Assembly (NCBI GenBank): GCA_002803225.1
Contig: NXFV01001206.1
Coordinates: forward strand, 1-45,522
DNA length: 45,522 bases
Reading direction: 5' to 3'
Source of the DNA: Gamarada debralockiae
Lineage: Eukaryota > Ascomycota > Leotiomycetes > Helotiales > Hyphodiscaceae
Part shown: piece after piece, positions 8,675-20,789 of the stretch
Position numbering within the stretch: the stretch's first letter is position 1
Layout: every line of letters starts with the position of its first letter
The notes under the pieces: model-generated
What the model saw: only the letters and a program-made list of their open reading frames with translations
What the model was told of the DNA's origin: nothing
Database searches by the model: none
Translations under genes and position numbers: made by a program

Positions 8675-10808
8675 ATGGCTACTAAGCATCAAAGGATCAG
8701 GTCTATATTTTCGCGAAATCGGCATTTATGCCGGGAATGCAAGAAGATTACGATTGAAAAGCTGGAGAGTCAATTCGAGTTGCATCGTACATGCAGCGAG
8801 CTACGATTCTGTGTCAATGATTGCGACCTTTGTGCTCTCTTTCTTTACTGTCTCGACGAAAGCCGCGACAAGGCCATTGTAGAGCCGGAACGTGAAAAGG
8901 TCTACATATCTTTCGACTATGTGACTCAGAATCGATGGCTACCTCCTGAAAAGCGTAAAAAAATTTACAGTGAGCTTGTTCGGGGTCGAAGTTGGAGGTA
9001 TGAAAGGATATCTTCGTCTCTATGCTCATGAAAGTAGGAAACAGTATTACCATCCTCTTTAAAATGGGCTTCTTCTAACAACGACTTACTAGAAAACGAT
9101 ATGGCATCTGTCGTAATGGGAAGGCCTATCCAGATAATTCGTGATAAGGTTACAAAGGAAGCCTGGAGGAATACTGGTCTTGTTAAGAAATGGATTAGCG
9201 ACTGTTTTCACGAATGTGAAGATTGCTGGCAACGAGGAGCTACAGAAAAAGGCTTACCATTTCCCACTCGCGTTATTGACATTGGATCTAAGGGTTCTTT
9301 TCGACCACACATATTCACAACAAATGGTAGAAAAGGAAAATGGATCGCTTTGAGTCATTATTGGGGCCGCCAAGGTTTCCTGAGGCTCACGACGGCGACC
9401 ATTGATGAACTGCATTCCTCGATACCTCTTGCGAAGCTTCCGCAAACATTCAAAGATATAATACAACTTGCTGTGGACTGAGACGTGCGATATATCTGGA
9501 TCGACGCACTGTGTATCGTGCAAGACTCACCCACCGACTGGGAGAGAGAGGCTTCACGCATGCCAGGCGTGTATGCAGACTCCTACCTCACTGTTGCTGC
9601 TGCAGCTTCAGCGGACGCTCATGGTAGATTCATGAAACAGAACCGCCCAGAATCGGTCTTGAAAGGTTGTAAACTGCGCCTGAGCTCTTCTCGAGAAATT
9701 TGGTTCGCTCCTCGAGTGAACTTCAGAGTCCCAGAAACCAATAGAGCAGTTCCATTTGATCCTTCTGTGCTGGACAAGCGGGCATGGTGTTTGCAGGAAC
9801 GAATTCTGAGCCCGCGCTTACTTACTTTCCTCCCGCAGGAGATGATGTGGACTTGCGAGAAACTACGTCGAGAATCCTCGTCGGGTGTTGAAGGAGCAGG
9901 TAGTATGCATCAGATGACGATCCTCCAGTCGATCAACCTTTTTCGACGTTTGAATGGTCCGCTAATAGAGCGCCCCGACATTATTCCTCTTTATTGGTCA
10001 TGGTATCGTGAAATCTTGGAGGACTACACAAGACGATCGTTAACATATCCAAGCGATAAGCTTCCGCTATAGCAGGCATAGCAAGAATCATCTACGATTC
10101 GTTGCCTGACGAATACTTGGCTGGGCTTTGGCGCAGAAGTCTTCCACTGGCTCTATTATGGGAAGCTCCACCCTTGACGGAAAACTCTGAATCAAAAGAC
10201 GGTATTTCAAATCACTTCAGAGCCCCTCTCCTTGAGTATAGAGACCATCATGGTCTTGGGCCTCCCTTGACGGGCATATCTCCTTTACGGAGGCCGTTCC
10301 TTCGGCAGCGGGACCTCAGCCAGGCCCTTATGAGATCCCGGATAATAATTTCTTGATCATAGAAGCAAAAACAACTCTATCAGGAACTGATCCGCTAGGC
10401 AAAGTGAAAGGCGGGTTCTTGGAAGTTCAAGGTTCACTTCAACAGTTTGTATGTGGTCAAAGAATACCCTATTCAGACTGTGCCTATGAAGTTCCTGAGT
10501 TGCTATGTTGTAAAGTACCGCGAGATAGGGCCGCAAACACCAGCCAGCAAACAGGAGGATTTGCCTTGTTTGACACTGAAGAACTTCCAATAGGATCGCC
10601 AGTTTGGTGTCTAAGGATCACTAGGGAGCGAGGTTTGATACTGGTGCCCATAGGAAGAAGCGGTGAATACAGACGTGTGAGTTTGTGCAAGTTTGAAAGG
10701 AAAATAACGGAATTCGATCGCCACCAAGAAGAGTTTAAGATTAGGGCTTTCTTAGAGTCTTTAGGGTCTTTATTCCAGGACTGCATTCACACTGTTAGAA
10801 ATATTTGA
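8675..10808 (+). pseudogene. HET-domain (heterokaryon incompatibility) gene, inactivated
   Basis: It reads as a nearly complete HET protein of roughly 690 residues. The start is ATG at 8675 (MATKHQRIRSIFSRNRHLC), with a Cys-containing N-terminal region. An intron at 9034-9092 (59 nt, with a ctaac branch) links LRLYAHE to NDMASVVMGRPI. HET motifs follow in order: GKWIALSHYWG, RYIWIDALCIVQDS with DWEREASRM and YADSYLTVAAA, DKRAWCLQERILSPR, and APSWSWASLDG in a shifted frame. Lesions: an indel in a run of seven A at 8957-8963; TGA at 9479-9481 between LAVD and DVRYIWID, where a Trp or other codon is expected; a missing base near 10065 (DKLP / AIAGIARIIYDSLPDEYLAG); and a missing base near 10243 before PSWSWAS. 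The C-terminal frame then stays open to 10808. Four independent lesions argue for true loss, although three are single-base and could include assembly errors. Confidence 0.85.
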
Positions 10809-12121
10809 CAACATTCCGCCTCACTTCCTTAGGGGTAAATCAAGGCTGCTCGGCAGGCTATCATGACTGTCCTCGCTCGCTACTTTTGGCTCAATGGGGC
10901 AGGTTTAGGATGCTGCGAATGAGCCCACGCACGGAGAGCACGTCGTTGGTCGAGGATAACTGCCTGCATTCGCGCCATATTTTAGCTTCGTTGTGACGGC
11001 AGGAGCGAAGCAATAGTCTGAAGCGCAAAGATCTAAGTCTCATTGTGTGTCAAAATACTAAACTAAGGAAGAAAGGAAAAGGCCAAAGGAATGGAATGGC
11101 CAAGCTCTTGTACCCCTAGCCTGATACATGGGCAGAACATACGAAACGCCAAGTTGTCGCGAAGCCAGCCACGTAAAACCAGTCATGTGACGACTGCCGT
11201 CACACTACTACAGGAGATGCATTTATTCAGCTAGGGCTTAGTATTAGTATAGTTCCAGGCTTGACTTTAGTACTATCATAGCTAGCCTAGTATGGCTTAG
11301 CAGAGTCTTGTACATAAGCTCGAGCTCTTCCAAGAGTTTTTCTCCCCTCGTCTTAGTGCGAATGCTATCATGCTCTTTCTGAGGCCTCTGTATGGTGCCG
11401 TGACAGTTCTTAGTCAACCTTGGTGGGATGGCGTACATTGCGACCAGTCAGAAAATTAGACAGTGTCGAGCCATCCATCAAGCTGCAAAAGAAATCATTA
11501 TCCAATGGCACTCCTTATAGCGTAGGACAACTTTCACGGGTAAAAAGTAAGGTTGCCCGACGCACTTGGCATGCTCCTCAATTTCTCAGCTTCTGATCAA
11601 CCGTCCCTTGCACTGTAAGAGGTGGCAGAGCTCCTTTACTCCGTGAATTGCGTAGCTTGCCGACCTGAACGCTGTCACTACCAATTGGGTCAGCTTTGAA
11701 GCAAAGCCGTGGTGCTCATCCCTGCATCCCATCAGGCAGCAGCCTACGATGTGGTGATGCTACTGTACTTGCAGCTTGCAACCGTTCCTTGAATCCCTCT
11801 ACAAGGTCTTGGCTTCTTACAGTAGTTGCCCGGGACTGAGAGAACGCATGGGCCCGCGAACACGTAAATAGTATTTAGCATACCAGGACCGTGGGAGAAC
11901 TGGATGTGGGTAGCGAAAGGACTGACCTTGCAGGGTGAGCAGCTGATACGCCACATCGCCACATAAACAAGCCACATTACAGCGGGGTCCTTTTTAATCG
12001 ACCCCGCATCTTTTTTCAACGTCCATTGCATTTTCACAGACATAAAATAGCGTCAAGCTTAATCAATCCTTCTCGTCTCCGTCTTATCCCAATTATTACT
12101 CAACCCTCTTCCTTTCCCAAT
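10809..12121. other. Intergenic region upstream of the HeLo-like/RING/ankyrin gene
   Basis: There is no supported gene in about 1.3 kb. The right end looks like a fungal promoter and leader: an AT-rich 'cataaaata' near 12041 followed by a pyrimidine-rich stretch (about 12064-12120) up to the ATG at 12122. Confidence 0.5.
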
Positions 12122-15100
12122 ATGGATCCACTTTCGATTTCAGCCAGTGTTGTGGCCCTCTTCACGATTACAACTCAGTTGATCTCAGCCGTGGAGACCA
12201 TCACAGATTCCGTGAAGACCCAACCCGCCATTTTGCGAAGTGTCATCCAGGAATTAACAGCGCTTCATTTGATTCTGGATAAACTGAAATCTTTGTCCAA
12301 CTCGAATCCTGGCACTTCCCAGGAAGACAAAGCACTCCGCCTTGTGCTCGATGGCTGTATGGAAACTTACGAGTCAATTGGGGAGGAGATGAAAGGTATT
12401 CAATCTAGTCTCGGCAGGGGCTCAATACGGAAGCTCTATACGCAGATGAGCTTTTCATCGAAGCTGAAGAAGCTTGACCCTTTGAGAGATCAGTTAGAGA
12501 AGTTCAAGGCCACTCTTTCACTTGCCTTGCACGTTCGAAATATGTAAGCAAGATGCGCTCTAATGCTTGCTAGATGCGGCTAAGTTTCCTAGGAATGTTT
12601 CGCCTCAAGACTTGCGGAAAGAAATCTCAGATCTTCGAATTGACCTAAGTGCATACAGTTCTGGTCAAACTAGCCATTCGGATCGGTTAAGCTCCATACA
12701 GCAATATCTTATGGCAACGTCAACAATATTGGAGAGACGGAAGATCAAAGACCGACAACTCTCGCCGACGGATTCCATAATGCATGATAACGAGTCTCGG
12801 AGCTCTACACACTTTTCAGGCGGTTCAACGACAGCAGTGCCCACAACGTCTACAGAATCCCTAATTGGTTCATCGGAGCGAGACCCTGAAAACGTCCGGA
12901 CTTTCAAGTCATTTAAAGACTGGCTTGGGTCATTTGCACCCTCAAGTGAAATTTCAGATACTTCGGATATTCAGAAGAACCTGGAAGATCTCCGCTCGTC
13001 CCATCCAGAGCTTCATGGCGGAGACAGGCATACAGAGCAGCCCGACCTATCTAGTGTGGAAGTGCCGCCTGGATCGAAAGAAGCGAATACCCAGAAAGCA
13101 AAGTCAACGAATTTATTCAACACAAAATCTTTCGAACTCGGCAGTTGCTTGGGTCCCGATTTACTTGATAAATCTAAGCAAATTCGATTGTTTATTCAAG
13201 GCATTCAGAGGCCGGGGTCAATAGAGGCCGTGACTGAAGAGGTCACGATAAGACCAGATGCCCAAGTTTATCAACTCTTGGAGGAGCTATATCATCGAGG
13301 TACGTGCTGCGTATATTGCAAATAGTCGTTACTCATTCATCAGGCTACGGTGATGTCTGTGGTTTCATATGTGAAGGTGCTACTCTTGGCCCTATCACTG
13401 CCTCCGAATCTGCGTTACCAATCATTGTTACGAACGGGATATCAAATTACAGTGTTGTATCGGGCCTCCGAGTCAACCACGACGAACCGCTCATACATTT
13501 CTACGATAAGCTTCTCACTGCAGATGATTCTGGAGCAGCTCGCGAAACGTTTTCGATCCAAAGACAGCTAAATGGAATGCTAATCCAAGACAACTGGCTT
13601 AATAGGCATATTGATAAAGTTCCGGACCTGTTAATTTCCTTTAATCGTACTTTGCGCGTCCCTGAGGATGGCCAGACATACCACCTCCCTGCAAATCTTG
13701 GCCCGTTCCCAGTGCTATGTTCAGAGAAATTTCGGTCTAACCTCCCTCCTGGTATGAGTGACAAGGGCAGTGTTTTACTTCCTATGTTCCAGCGAGAGGC
13801 CATGTTACTCTATTTCAGCCATGATGATGGTAGTAGCAATGAAGTCGACGATTATGCGGTTAAAGTGTTTGCTGGCTCTGTTAATGCTATTTCGGGTTGT
13901 CTTGGAGATCAAAAAGCTAGAGAGAAACTACAGGAGCAACAGGATTACATAGTCGCTCCACGGCAGGGGCGGTTAGACGGCTTCTATACAGCGAAAGGGA
14001 TTGTTAACCAGTTTGTTGCCATGCCGCTTGGATTCGCTTACTCTGCCGAGAGTCAGCTTTGGGGAACCGAGTTCATAGGGGGGATCCAACTGCAGATTGC
14101 TCCTCGATATAAAGGGCACGGCCATTTTAGTTTGGAAGGCCACCAGAGAGATTGTGGACCGTTTGTGAAGCCAGAGATTTGGACTCCAGACTGTCTTGAT
14201 CGATATAAAACGCCAAGGGAGCTAGGGCTTGAACCAGGACGAAGAATATTTGTTGAGGGGGACGAGGTGAAGAACCTGTGGCACACGTTTCCGGCCGATC
14301 CTGCCTCACTACAAGCGCTAGCTAACGAAAGGCTTTATCCTCAGTGTGGCACGAAATGCCGGCCTACCTTGGTGCACGAATTGTATGGGTTACCCAGGGA
14401 CAAGATCAGGTCTCGGCCCATGGTTTTAGAGATCACGGCTATTCACGCCATTTCCATCAATGTTGACTTCGCCGACACTCTATCAACCTACTTTACACGC
14501 GGGGTCACTCTACCATCAGTACCTGAGACACAATATTATTCCCCTTTCCTGGATGTCAATGATTTCAAAGCACAACTGTTTAATCAACTTCGGGCTAGGA
14601 AGAGAGCAGCCAGATATATCATGTTCAGTGGAATTGAGCACGATGACAGTCCGGACTACTATGACCCACTTGCGAATTATGACCTCGAGGGTGGAGTTAT
14701 CACCTTTTCTCCCCCGTGGATGTCAGCTGGAGCGGTAGATACGGCAAATAATTATAAGTTCCCGGTTGCGGAGGAAGTTCCTGGGCGATGGGAAATGGGC
14801 CTGGCAGTAGGCGGTGGTGTTTATCAAGAGATTTGCGCGGACCAAGATCCACGGAAATGGAACTGGCCTGACTCTCTCATAGTCGGCGTGCAGATCCTTA
14901 ATTCTGTTATATTCGAAACTGTAGTTGGCATAGAAGCTCCGCCTTGCCCTATTTCCATTCAAGACTACATTGAAGGCCGCATGCCCTTCTACCACATAGT
15001 GCAACACACGTCGATCAACGAGGGCACGACCCTGAAGGCACTACAAAGAGTTGGCCAGATCGATGCGCAAAGGAAGATATCAGCTAGCGTTTTCGTGAGC

Positions 15101-17805
15101 ACAGATGGGAGTGCATCAGGTTGCGCGGTATGCCAGAAGAGCCTGTGTGACTCGATGTAAGAGCTTCTCTCGCTTTGAGGGTCCTATACTGATAAATTAC
15201 CCATAGTCTCATGCCTTGTCGACACATTTTTTGCTATAGATGTATAAGAAAGTACATGATAGAATCACAAATTACTTGCGCGGCCTGTAGGAAGGGAGCT
15301 ACTGAGATCGTCGAATTTTCAGCCCCAATGGAATTGCCAACCATCCCCACCACAAGCCCGCCGAAGGAAAGCGCCCAGAACGAGAAGTTGGTATGGATGG
15401 TGTTAAATTTAGCCAACATCTGCTAACAAGTAATGCAGGACCAACCCGAGCCAACCAAGGAGACTGCCATCATCTGCGACGCGGAGGTTGAAAGTTGGGT
15501 GAAATCATTGAATTCTAATTCAGATTCGCCGCTCCTAGTCAACTTCATCAAACAATTGCTCAATATTCTACGGCAGCCGTCTCACTTACAAGTCTCTGCA
15601 GCTATCGGCGATGTGGAGGAAGTAAAAAAGCTGATAGCTAAAAACTCCCGAAGTTTGGATACCATTTCAGAGGAAAATGGTCGTACAGCTCTGCAAGCAG
15701 CATCGGCAACTGGCCACTTGGAGATTGTGAAGATACTGATTGAGTCCGGGTCTGATGTCAACGGAGCGCCGTCTGTCGTGAACGGCAGAACAGCTCTTCA
15801 AGCCGCTGCAGAGTCAGGACATTGCGAAATAGCTAGTGTCCTGATTCAGAATGGGGCAAACTTGTCAGCTCGGTGCTGTCAGAGACCAAACCGAATCGAG
15901 AATCACCACGAATGTCTTGGCAGGACAACACACTATTTTGCAGCTGAAAAGGGCCATGCGGAAATGTTAGTCCTTCTTCTAGAAACGTCCGCCGCTCAGG
16001 GCATGAAGGTTTCACTGGAGTCATTGCTTAGCGCAGCAGCTCGAAGCGGAAGCATTGCAACTGTGAAAACCTTGTTGAGCAGGGGGGCGGAGCTGCGCAA
16101 CTGCACTGGTGATCCTTACACTCCTTTACACGAGGCCGCACGGAAAGGGCATAACGATGTTGTTTCTCTTCTGATTGATTCTGGAGCAGACCTTCATGCT
16201 AAATGCAATCAGGAAACAGCATTGTTCCTTGCAGCGGAACAAGGGTTTGAACAAACTGTGAGACTCATCATGAGCAAATTTGGATCTTTTGAGCCTTTTG
16301 AGGATCCAGAAGAAGAGCCGATTTGGAGATGGGACAAACCGCAAAAGCGATATGAATCAGCCCTGCACCTCGCTGCCGAAAGGGGAATCGAGTCGGCAGT
16401 AAAGTTGCTACTTGATAGTGATTTTGACGTCAACGGAAATACTGTTGGGGTGGCTATCACGCCTCTGATATTTGCCGTTCGATCTGGGAATCTGGGAACA
16501 TTGAGGATGCTTGTGGAGAGGGGAGCGGATATAAATTACGCGTCCCCTTCAGGCGAGAATAACGTACTTCACGAAGCTGCCGCACATGGCCATGTCGAGG
16601 CTGTTAGATTTCTCCTTTCGAAGGGCATGGACGTAAACGCTCCAGGTGAAAATGATCAACAAGCTCTGCACTTCGCAGCAGCAACTGGCAATGAACTTCT
16701 TGTCCAACTTCTAGTGGAATCAGGCGCACAAACTGCAACCCACACGTGGTTCTATGGAACTCCCCTACATGTTGCTGCTAGATGTGGTTTTATAGTTTTA
16801 GTTGAGCTGTTTTTGAACCTAGGAATTGATCCCATGACTCAACGGGTGCCCGATCGTCCAAGCCGAACAGCCCTTCACGAGGCGGCCGATACTGGGAGGG
16901 ACGAAGTCGTGGCAGTCCTATTAGACCATGGGTGCGACCCCAATGTCCTGGATCATATGGAGGAATCACCTCTACATCTAGCTGTTGCGCAAGGATCGAT
17001 TATCACTGTCCGCCGACTTCTAGATCATGGCGCAAACATTCACCTAAAGACCCGGCTTGAAAAACCTCTGTTGCATTGGCTCATCCTGGAAAGAAGCATA
17101 CATGGTAGTAGCATGTTTGGCGACGACAACGAGTTTATAATTTCAGCGGAATCTGAGGAGCGCCGTGAAATTGCACTGCTCCTCCTGGAACGCAAAGTAG
17201 ACGTCTATGCACGCGATTATCGCCACAGAGATGCTCTAACTCTCGCTGTCGAAAATGGAAATTTTATGATTACTAAATTTTTGCTGGAGCATCGCTCAAA
17301 ATCGTCAAATACAGCCTCTGAAAATTCTGCAAACTTGCGCACAGCTGCACGCCGAGGATTTTATGAGATTGCCAAACTCTTTCTAGATCATGGGGCAGAA
17401 CCGAACTCGACCCTCTCAGGGCCAACTGCGCTTGAACTTGCTGCTAAAAAAGGTCACACTGATATTGTCAACTTGCTAGTGCGAAGAGGGGCCGCCTTCA
17501 ACGAACCTTGCAGTGAAGGCCTGACTCCTCTTCAATTGGCAGCAACGAAAGGTCGGTATGCGGTCGTCGAGTCGTTGCTGCAACTTGGAGCTGAAGTAGA
17601 TTCCAATGGTGCTAGTGGAACCGCACTAGAACTCGCTGCAAGAAATGGGCACCCTGATGTCGTGTGGCTCTTAATTGCAAATGGCGCTGATTGTTCAGGC
17701 CTGGAAAGACGTGGATTCTCAGCCAGCCAGATAGGTGTGAAAGGGCGTATTCCAGCAGTTCATCGTGTCCTACAAAGGGTAGAAAAGTCAACCCTGTATA
17801 CCTAG
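12122..17805 (+). CDS. HeLo-like / RING finger / ankyrin-repeat protein (candidate non-NACHT immune-type receptor)
   Basis: The model has five exons: 12122-12543, 12593-13299, 13344-15156, 15207-15390 and 15439-17805. The introns are 49, 44, 50 and 48 nt, and the exons sum to 5493 nt, giving 1830 residues. Domains in order: residues 1-140, MDPLSISASVVALFTITTQL followed by amphipathic helices, as in HeLo-like N-termini of fungal STAND proteins. About 140-330 is a Ser/Thr-rich linker. About 330-930 is a globular fungal region of unknown function, with motifs LDGFYTAKGIVNQFVAMPLG, GGIQLQI and NWPDSLIVGVQILNS. Residues 970-1008 are a complete C3HC4 RING (C970, C973, C985, H987, C990, C993, C1005, C1008) that exists only after splicing exon 3 to 4. 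About 1088-1820 hold some 21 ankyrin repeats (for example TPLHEAARKGHNDVVSLLI). No P-loop ATPase is visible. The RING suggests E3 ubiquitin ligase activity and the ankyrins suggest target binding; a role in non-self recognition is inferred from the N-terminal domain and neighbours. No inactivating lesion was found. Confidence 0.88.
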
Positions 17806-17891
17806 TATTCCTCCAACATAGGAAGCCACGAAAAACGTTCTGTTGGTTAGTATGAGTTACATGATAAGTCACATGATTGGTTTCATGCAAG

Positions 17892-18820
17892 TAGGGCGCG
17901 TCATATTGCGCCGTGGTTTGCGGTGCACCGCGGTGTGGGTCTAAACCGTGGGCCGGGTCAAGGAGAAGTTGGACCCAAACAACCACGGGTTTAACCCACA
18001 TTCCCACTGCGGTTCACCAGAACCCATGGTTCACTATATGCGGGTGCTTTATAGGGCTGACGCACGTGATCTACACATACTAACTAACGTAAAAGCTCTT
18101 TTATCTCTAGCTTTTTAAACGATTTTATAAGAGTATTTTTTCTCTTCTTTTTTCTATCTTCTATTTACTTTATTATCTTATACTATAGAAATTAATAAAC
18201 ATATGATTAAATTCAACTTGATTTTGAGCTTGATTTTCAAAGCTCTCTCTTCTCTCTCGAGTTTATATTTTAAATTCATATCGCTTATAGTAAGATGGGA
18301 AAGCTTTAAGTAGCTTGCTTTTAATAGTATATTTTACTCCCTAGCTTAAGATAAGTCTAATACTATTAGGGGGGTCTTAACTGCTGATCAAGGCATAAGT
18401 GAGATTAAAATAACCTAAACACGAGCATAAGGTATCAAAAGGTATCAAGAGAGCTCGAGGAGCTTAGAGACTCAAGAATTTAAGACCTAAGATCAAGAGC
18501 TCTCAAAAGAATCGAATTCAAGCTATCCTACGTAATAATCTAGTTATATGTGCCTAATATAGAGAGTATAAAGTAATGCGTAGGACTCTATATAATTTGC
18601 TTTCCTACACGTAAAAACGTATATAGATATGTTTGTTTATATTTAACTATATGTAATACTAGCTCACGTGTACTCACGTGTGACGCTAAGACAGTTCACC
18701 ACTAGTTTGGGGGCCTACGTGGGCCGGGTTGACCCCCTTTTCCCTGCCGCGGGTCGGGTCGAACCGTGGGGCGGTTCCAAGGGTCACTCGGGGCCCCATG
18801 GTGCCCCATGACGCGCCCTA
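17892..18820. mobile_element. Non-autonomous hAT-type DNA transposon (929 bp)
   Basis: The left end begins TAGGGCGCGTCAT at 17892; the right end is its inverse, ATGACGCGCCCTA, ending at 18820. The flanks are 8-bp near-identical direct repeats, catgcaag (17884-17891) and tatgcaag (18821-18828). This fits the hAT superfamily: TIRs starting T/CAGNG and an 8-bp target duplication. Subterminal regions are GC-rich, with 'gggccgggt' and 'gaaccgtgg'-like motifs at both ends. The interior is AT-rich and has no transposase frame, so it would move only with a transposase supplied in trans. It sits 86 bp after the stop of the ankyrin gene and could affect its 3' end. Confidence 0.82.
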
Positions 18821-18828
18821 TATGCAAG

Positions 18829-19532
18829 GAAGTCATTTCTACCTAGCTTTTGGTATTGGAGCCTACGGCTGCCTATCGATCAGATGGTTTATATAAGCAT
18901 CAGTAGCTGTAGTCTTAATTGAAAAATCAAATCCTGTGGTCCATTTATACTGTTATTGTAGCCTGGCACTCCATTTGTGATTTGTACTGGCAGTAGATCA
19001 TAGGGCCAGGTAAAGCAAGGGAGCGCGTGTCATGTCAGATATATCTTTGTGGTTCCTTTCTTACGCCTATGCCTTTATACTAATATATTTTGGCAAGGCT
19101 AGGATGGCATTGTTTAAAAGCGTATTTTTTTCCTTGGGTTACTTTCGCTGTTTTGCGCTATTAGGTATACGAAAATATTGCAAAATTGCATTTGTTTTTG
19201 CATTGAAAATATTAATTCACAATATGACCCTAGATCAACTTTCCACCGCAATAAATAAGAAAAAGAGGTCAGCCTTGAGAACGAATGTATTGAATAGAGG
19301 AAAAGTGTAGGTAATAAAAAAATATGCTGTGAAAATAGAAAGAGGGCAAGGGATGTTGCAGTCAATTATAATGTAAAGCAGGAAAGAGAGACTGTTTATA
19401 TGCAAATCCGCCTGTTCCCAGAAGAAATTCCCACCCTTTCCATCGTTTCTTAATATCCGTCTATCGAATTCGAATCTTCGTCTTGCTCTGTCTTTGCGAC
19501 CTATGACTTTGGCCGCTTATTCAAGCTTATTG
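18829..19532. other. AT-rich intergenic stretch
   Basis: Nothing was recognised. A 92-codon frame at 19032-19310 begins with ATG but has no domain, skewed AT-rich composition and no flanking support, so it is not called a gene. The right end is the 3' flank of the leftward zinc-finger gene. Confidence 0.45.
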
Positions 19533-20403
19533 CTATACTGCTGAATTCGTAGCCTCAGTTTTTCTCGGTGGGATATATGGCATAGTAGGGTGCTGTTTCT
19601 CGATATGCCGCTTGCAGTTGTCCTTCCGTGGAAATCCGACGAGAAAATGAGCACAGCCGGGATAGGGACAAGTAAAAGATGTGGGTGGAAAAGCTTTCGG
19701 ATGGCAGCTCCTCTGGTGTCTTTCCAGGTCCCTCTTCTTCCCAAATCCAGCTACGTGATAATGACACCAAGGCTCTGGGCACTTGTATGGTCGGACATGT
19801 TGTGTTCGGCAGTGCTTGCTGAATCGAGTGTTAGTGAGAAGTCCTCCGGGATTTGCCGAGAAAGATCGACGTACTTTCGTTCGTGCAATTTTGCAAAAGT
19901 CTGACCACAGGTTCCACAATGATATCGAGATGGTTCAAGCGATAAACTACTCGGTAAAGGAGTCGTAGAAGTGGCAGAGAAAGGGGAGCTAATGCTTATC
20001 GAAGTTGATAGTGGATCGGTCGAAATTGACGATGATTGAATAGTCGATAAGGGTCTGAGGACCGCTGTCGAGCCAAAACGCTGACGATCCTCGGGTATCA
20101 ATGAATTGGAATCTTGCTGGTGAGGCAGAGATGGCGAATGACTGATGGATAGGCTTTGTGTACTATTGTTTATGAAGGCGGGCGGAGACAGCGTTTGGGT
20201 CGAAAGAGGCCAATGTCCAGCTTCGTGGTGCTCAACAGGAGTTTGGGAGGTATTGGTTCCTGAAGGATTCTGGAGCGGGGAAGGATCGGAATGGTCGAAA
20301 TTTCGTAGGATAGCACTGGGGTTTAATCCTGACTTCGAAATTTCAATGTCCCAAAGGGTGAGATGATATCCAAATGAGTGGTACCCGGTAGGAGGGGTAC
20401 CAT
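19533..20403 (-). CDS. C2H2 zinc-finger protein (three fingers), probable transcription factor
   Basis: Proposed exons are 20403-20385, 20328-19875 and 19818-19533, with introns of 56 and 56 nt. The sum is 759 nt, giving 252 residues. The second splice completes finger 1: CGTCGQTF...KHCRTQH (C-x2-C-x12-H-x4-H). Finger 2 is CPEPWC...ERHQRSCH and finger 3 is CPYPGC...KRHIEKQH, both C-x4-C types. The N-terminal ~145 residues are Ser/Thr/Pro-rich and probably disordered. The long frame upstream has no internal ATG and begins only with TTG. The tiny first exon (MVPLLPG) is therefore inferred from a good donor (gtacca), acceptor (gtcag) and a preserved frame; this 5' end is uncertain. A nuclear DNA-binding role is inferred from the fingers; no target is known. 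Confidence 0.7.
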
Positions 20404-20789
20404 TCAACAAAACAAAACAATATTCCCTAAAATTGAAAAAAAGTACTGATAGAAGCTGGATTTCTCTAGCATATTCGAGGCTTTGGACTCCTGTTGAGTT
20501 TATTTTATTTGGTGAGAATTGCGAAAGTTGTGAATTTTTCGCATGGGGCTTGGTGCTAGAATAAAAAAGCGGCCTCGTGCCACGTATTGTGCGGGGTCGC
20601 CTTCACCGCCTTGAAATTCGCGATTTTCACATCGCACCGACATTACCGATAAGGATGACTTTCGGCGATTACTTGATTGGTCAATTGCACTTATTTCGAG
20701 CTAGAGTAGTTAAGAAAAGAGAGATATACTTTTCTACCCTTCTCTTGACCCTTCAATCTTCCTTTTTAATACTCATTCCCCCTTCCAAT
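20404..20789. other. Upstream region of the zinc-finger gene
   Basis: AT-rich sequence with no gene seen; it presumably carries the promoter of the leftward C2H2 gene. Confidence 0.4.

Noticed and set aside
9479..9481. In-frame TGA in the HET gene read as selenocysteine or programmed readthrough
   Set aside because: Ascomycete fungi lack the selenocysteine system, and three further frame breaks in the same gene make simple inactivation more likely.
19032..19310. 92-codon frame with hydrophobic N-terminus as a small membrane protein
   Set aside because: AT-rich composition, no domain, no leader or conservation signal; hydrophobic residues follow from T-rich codons.
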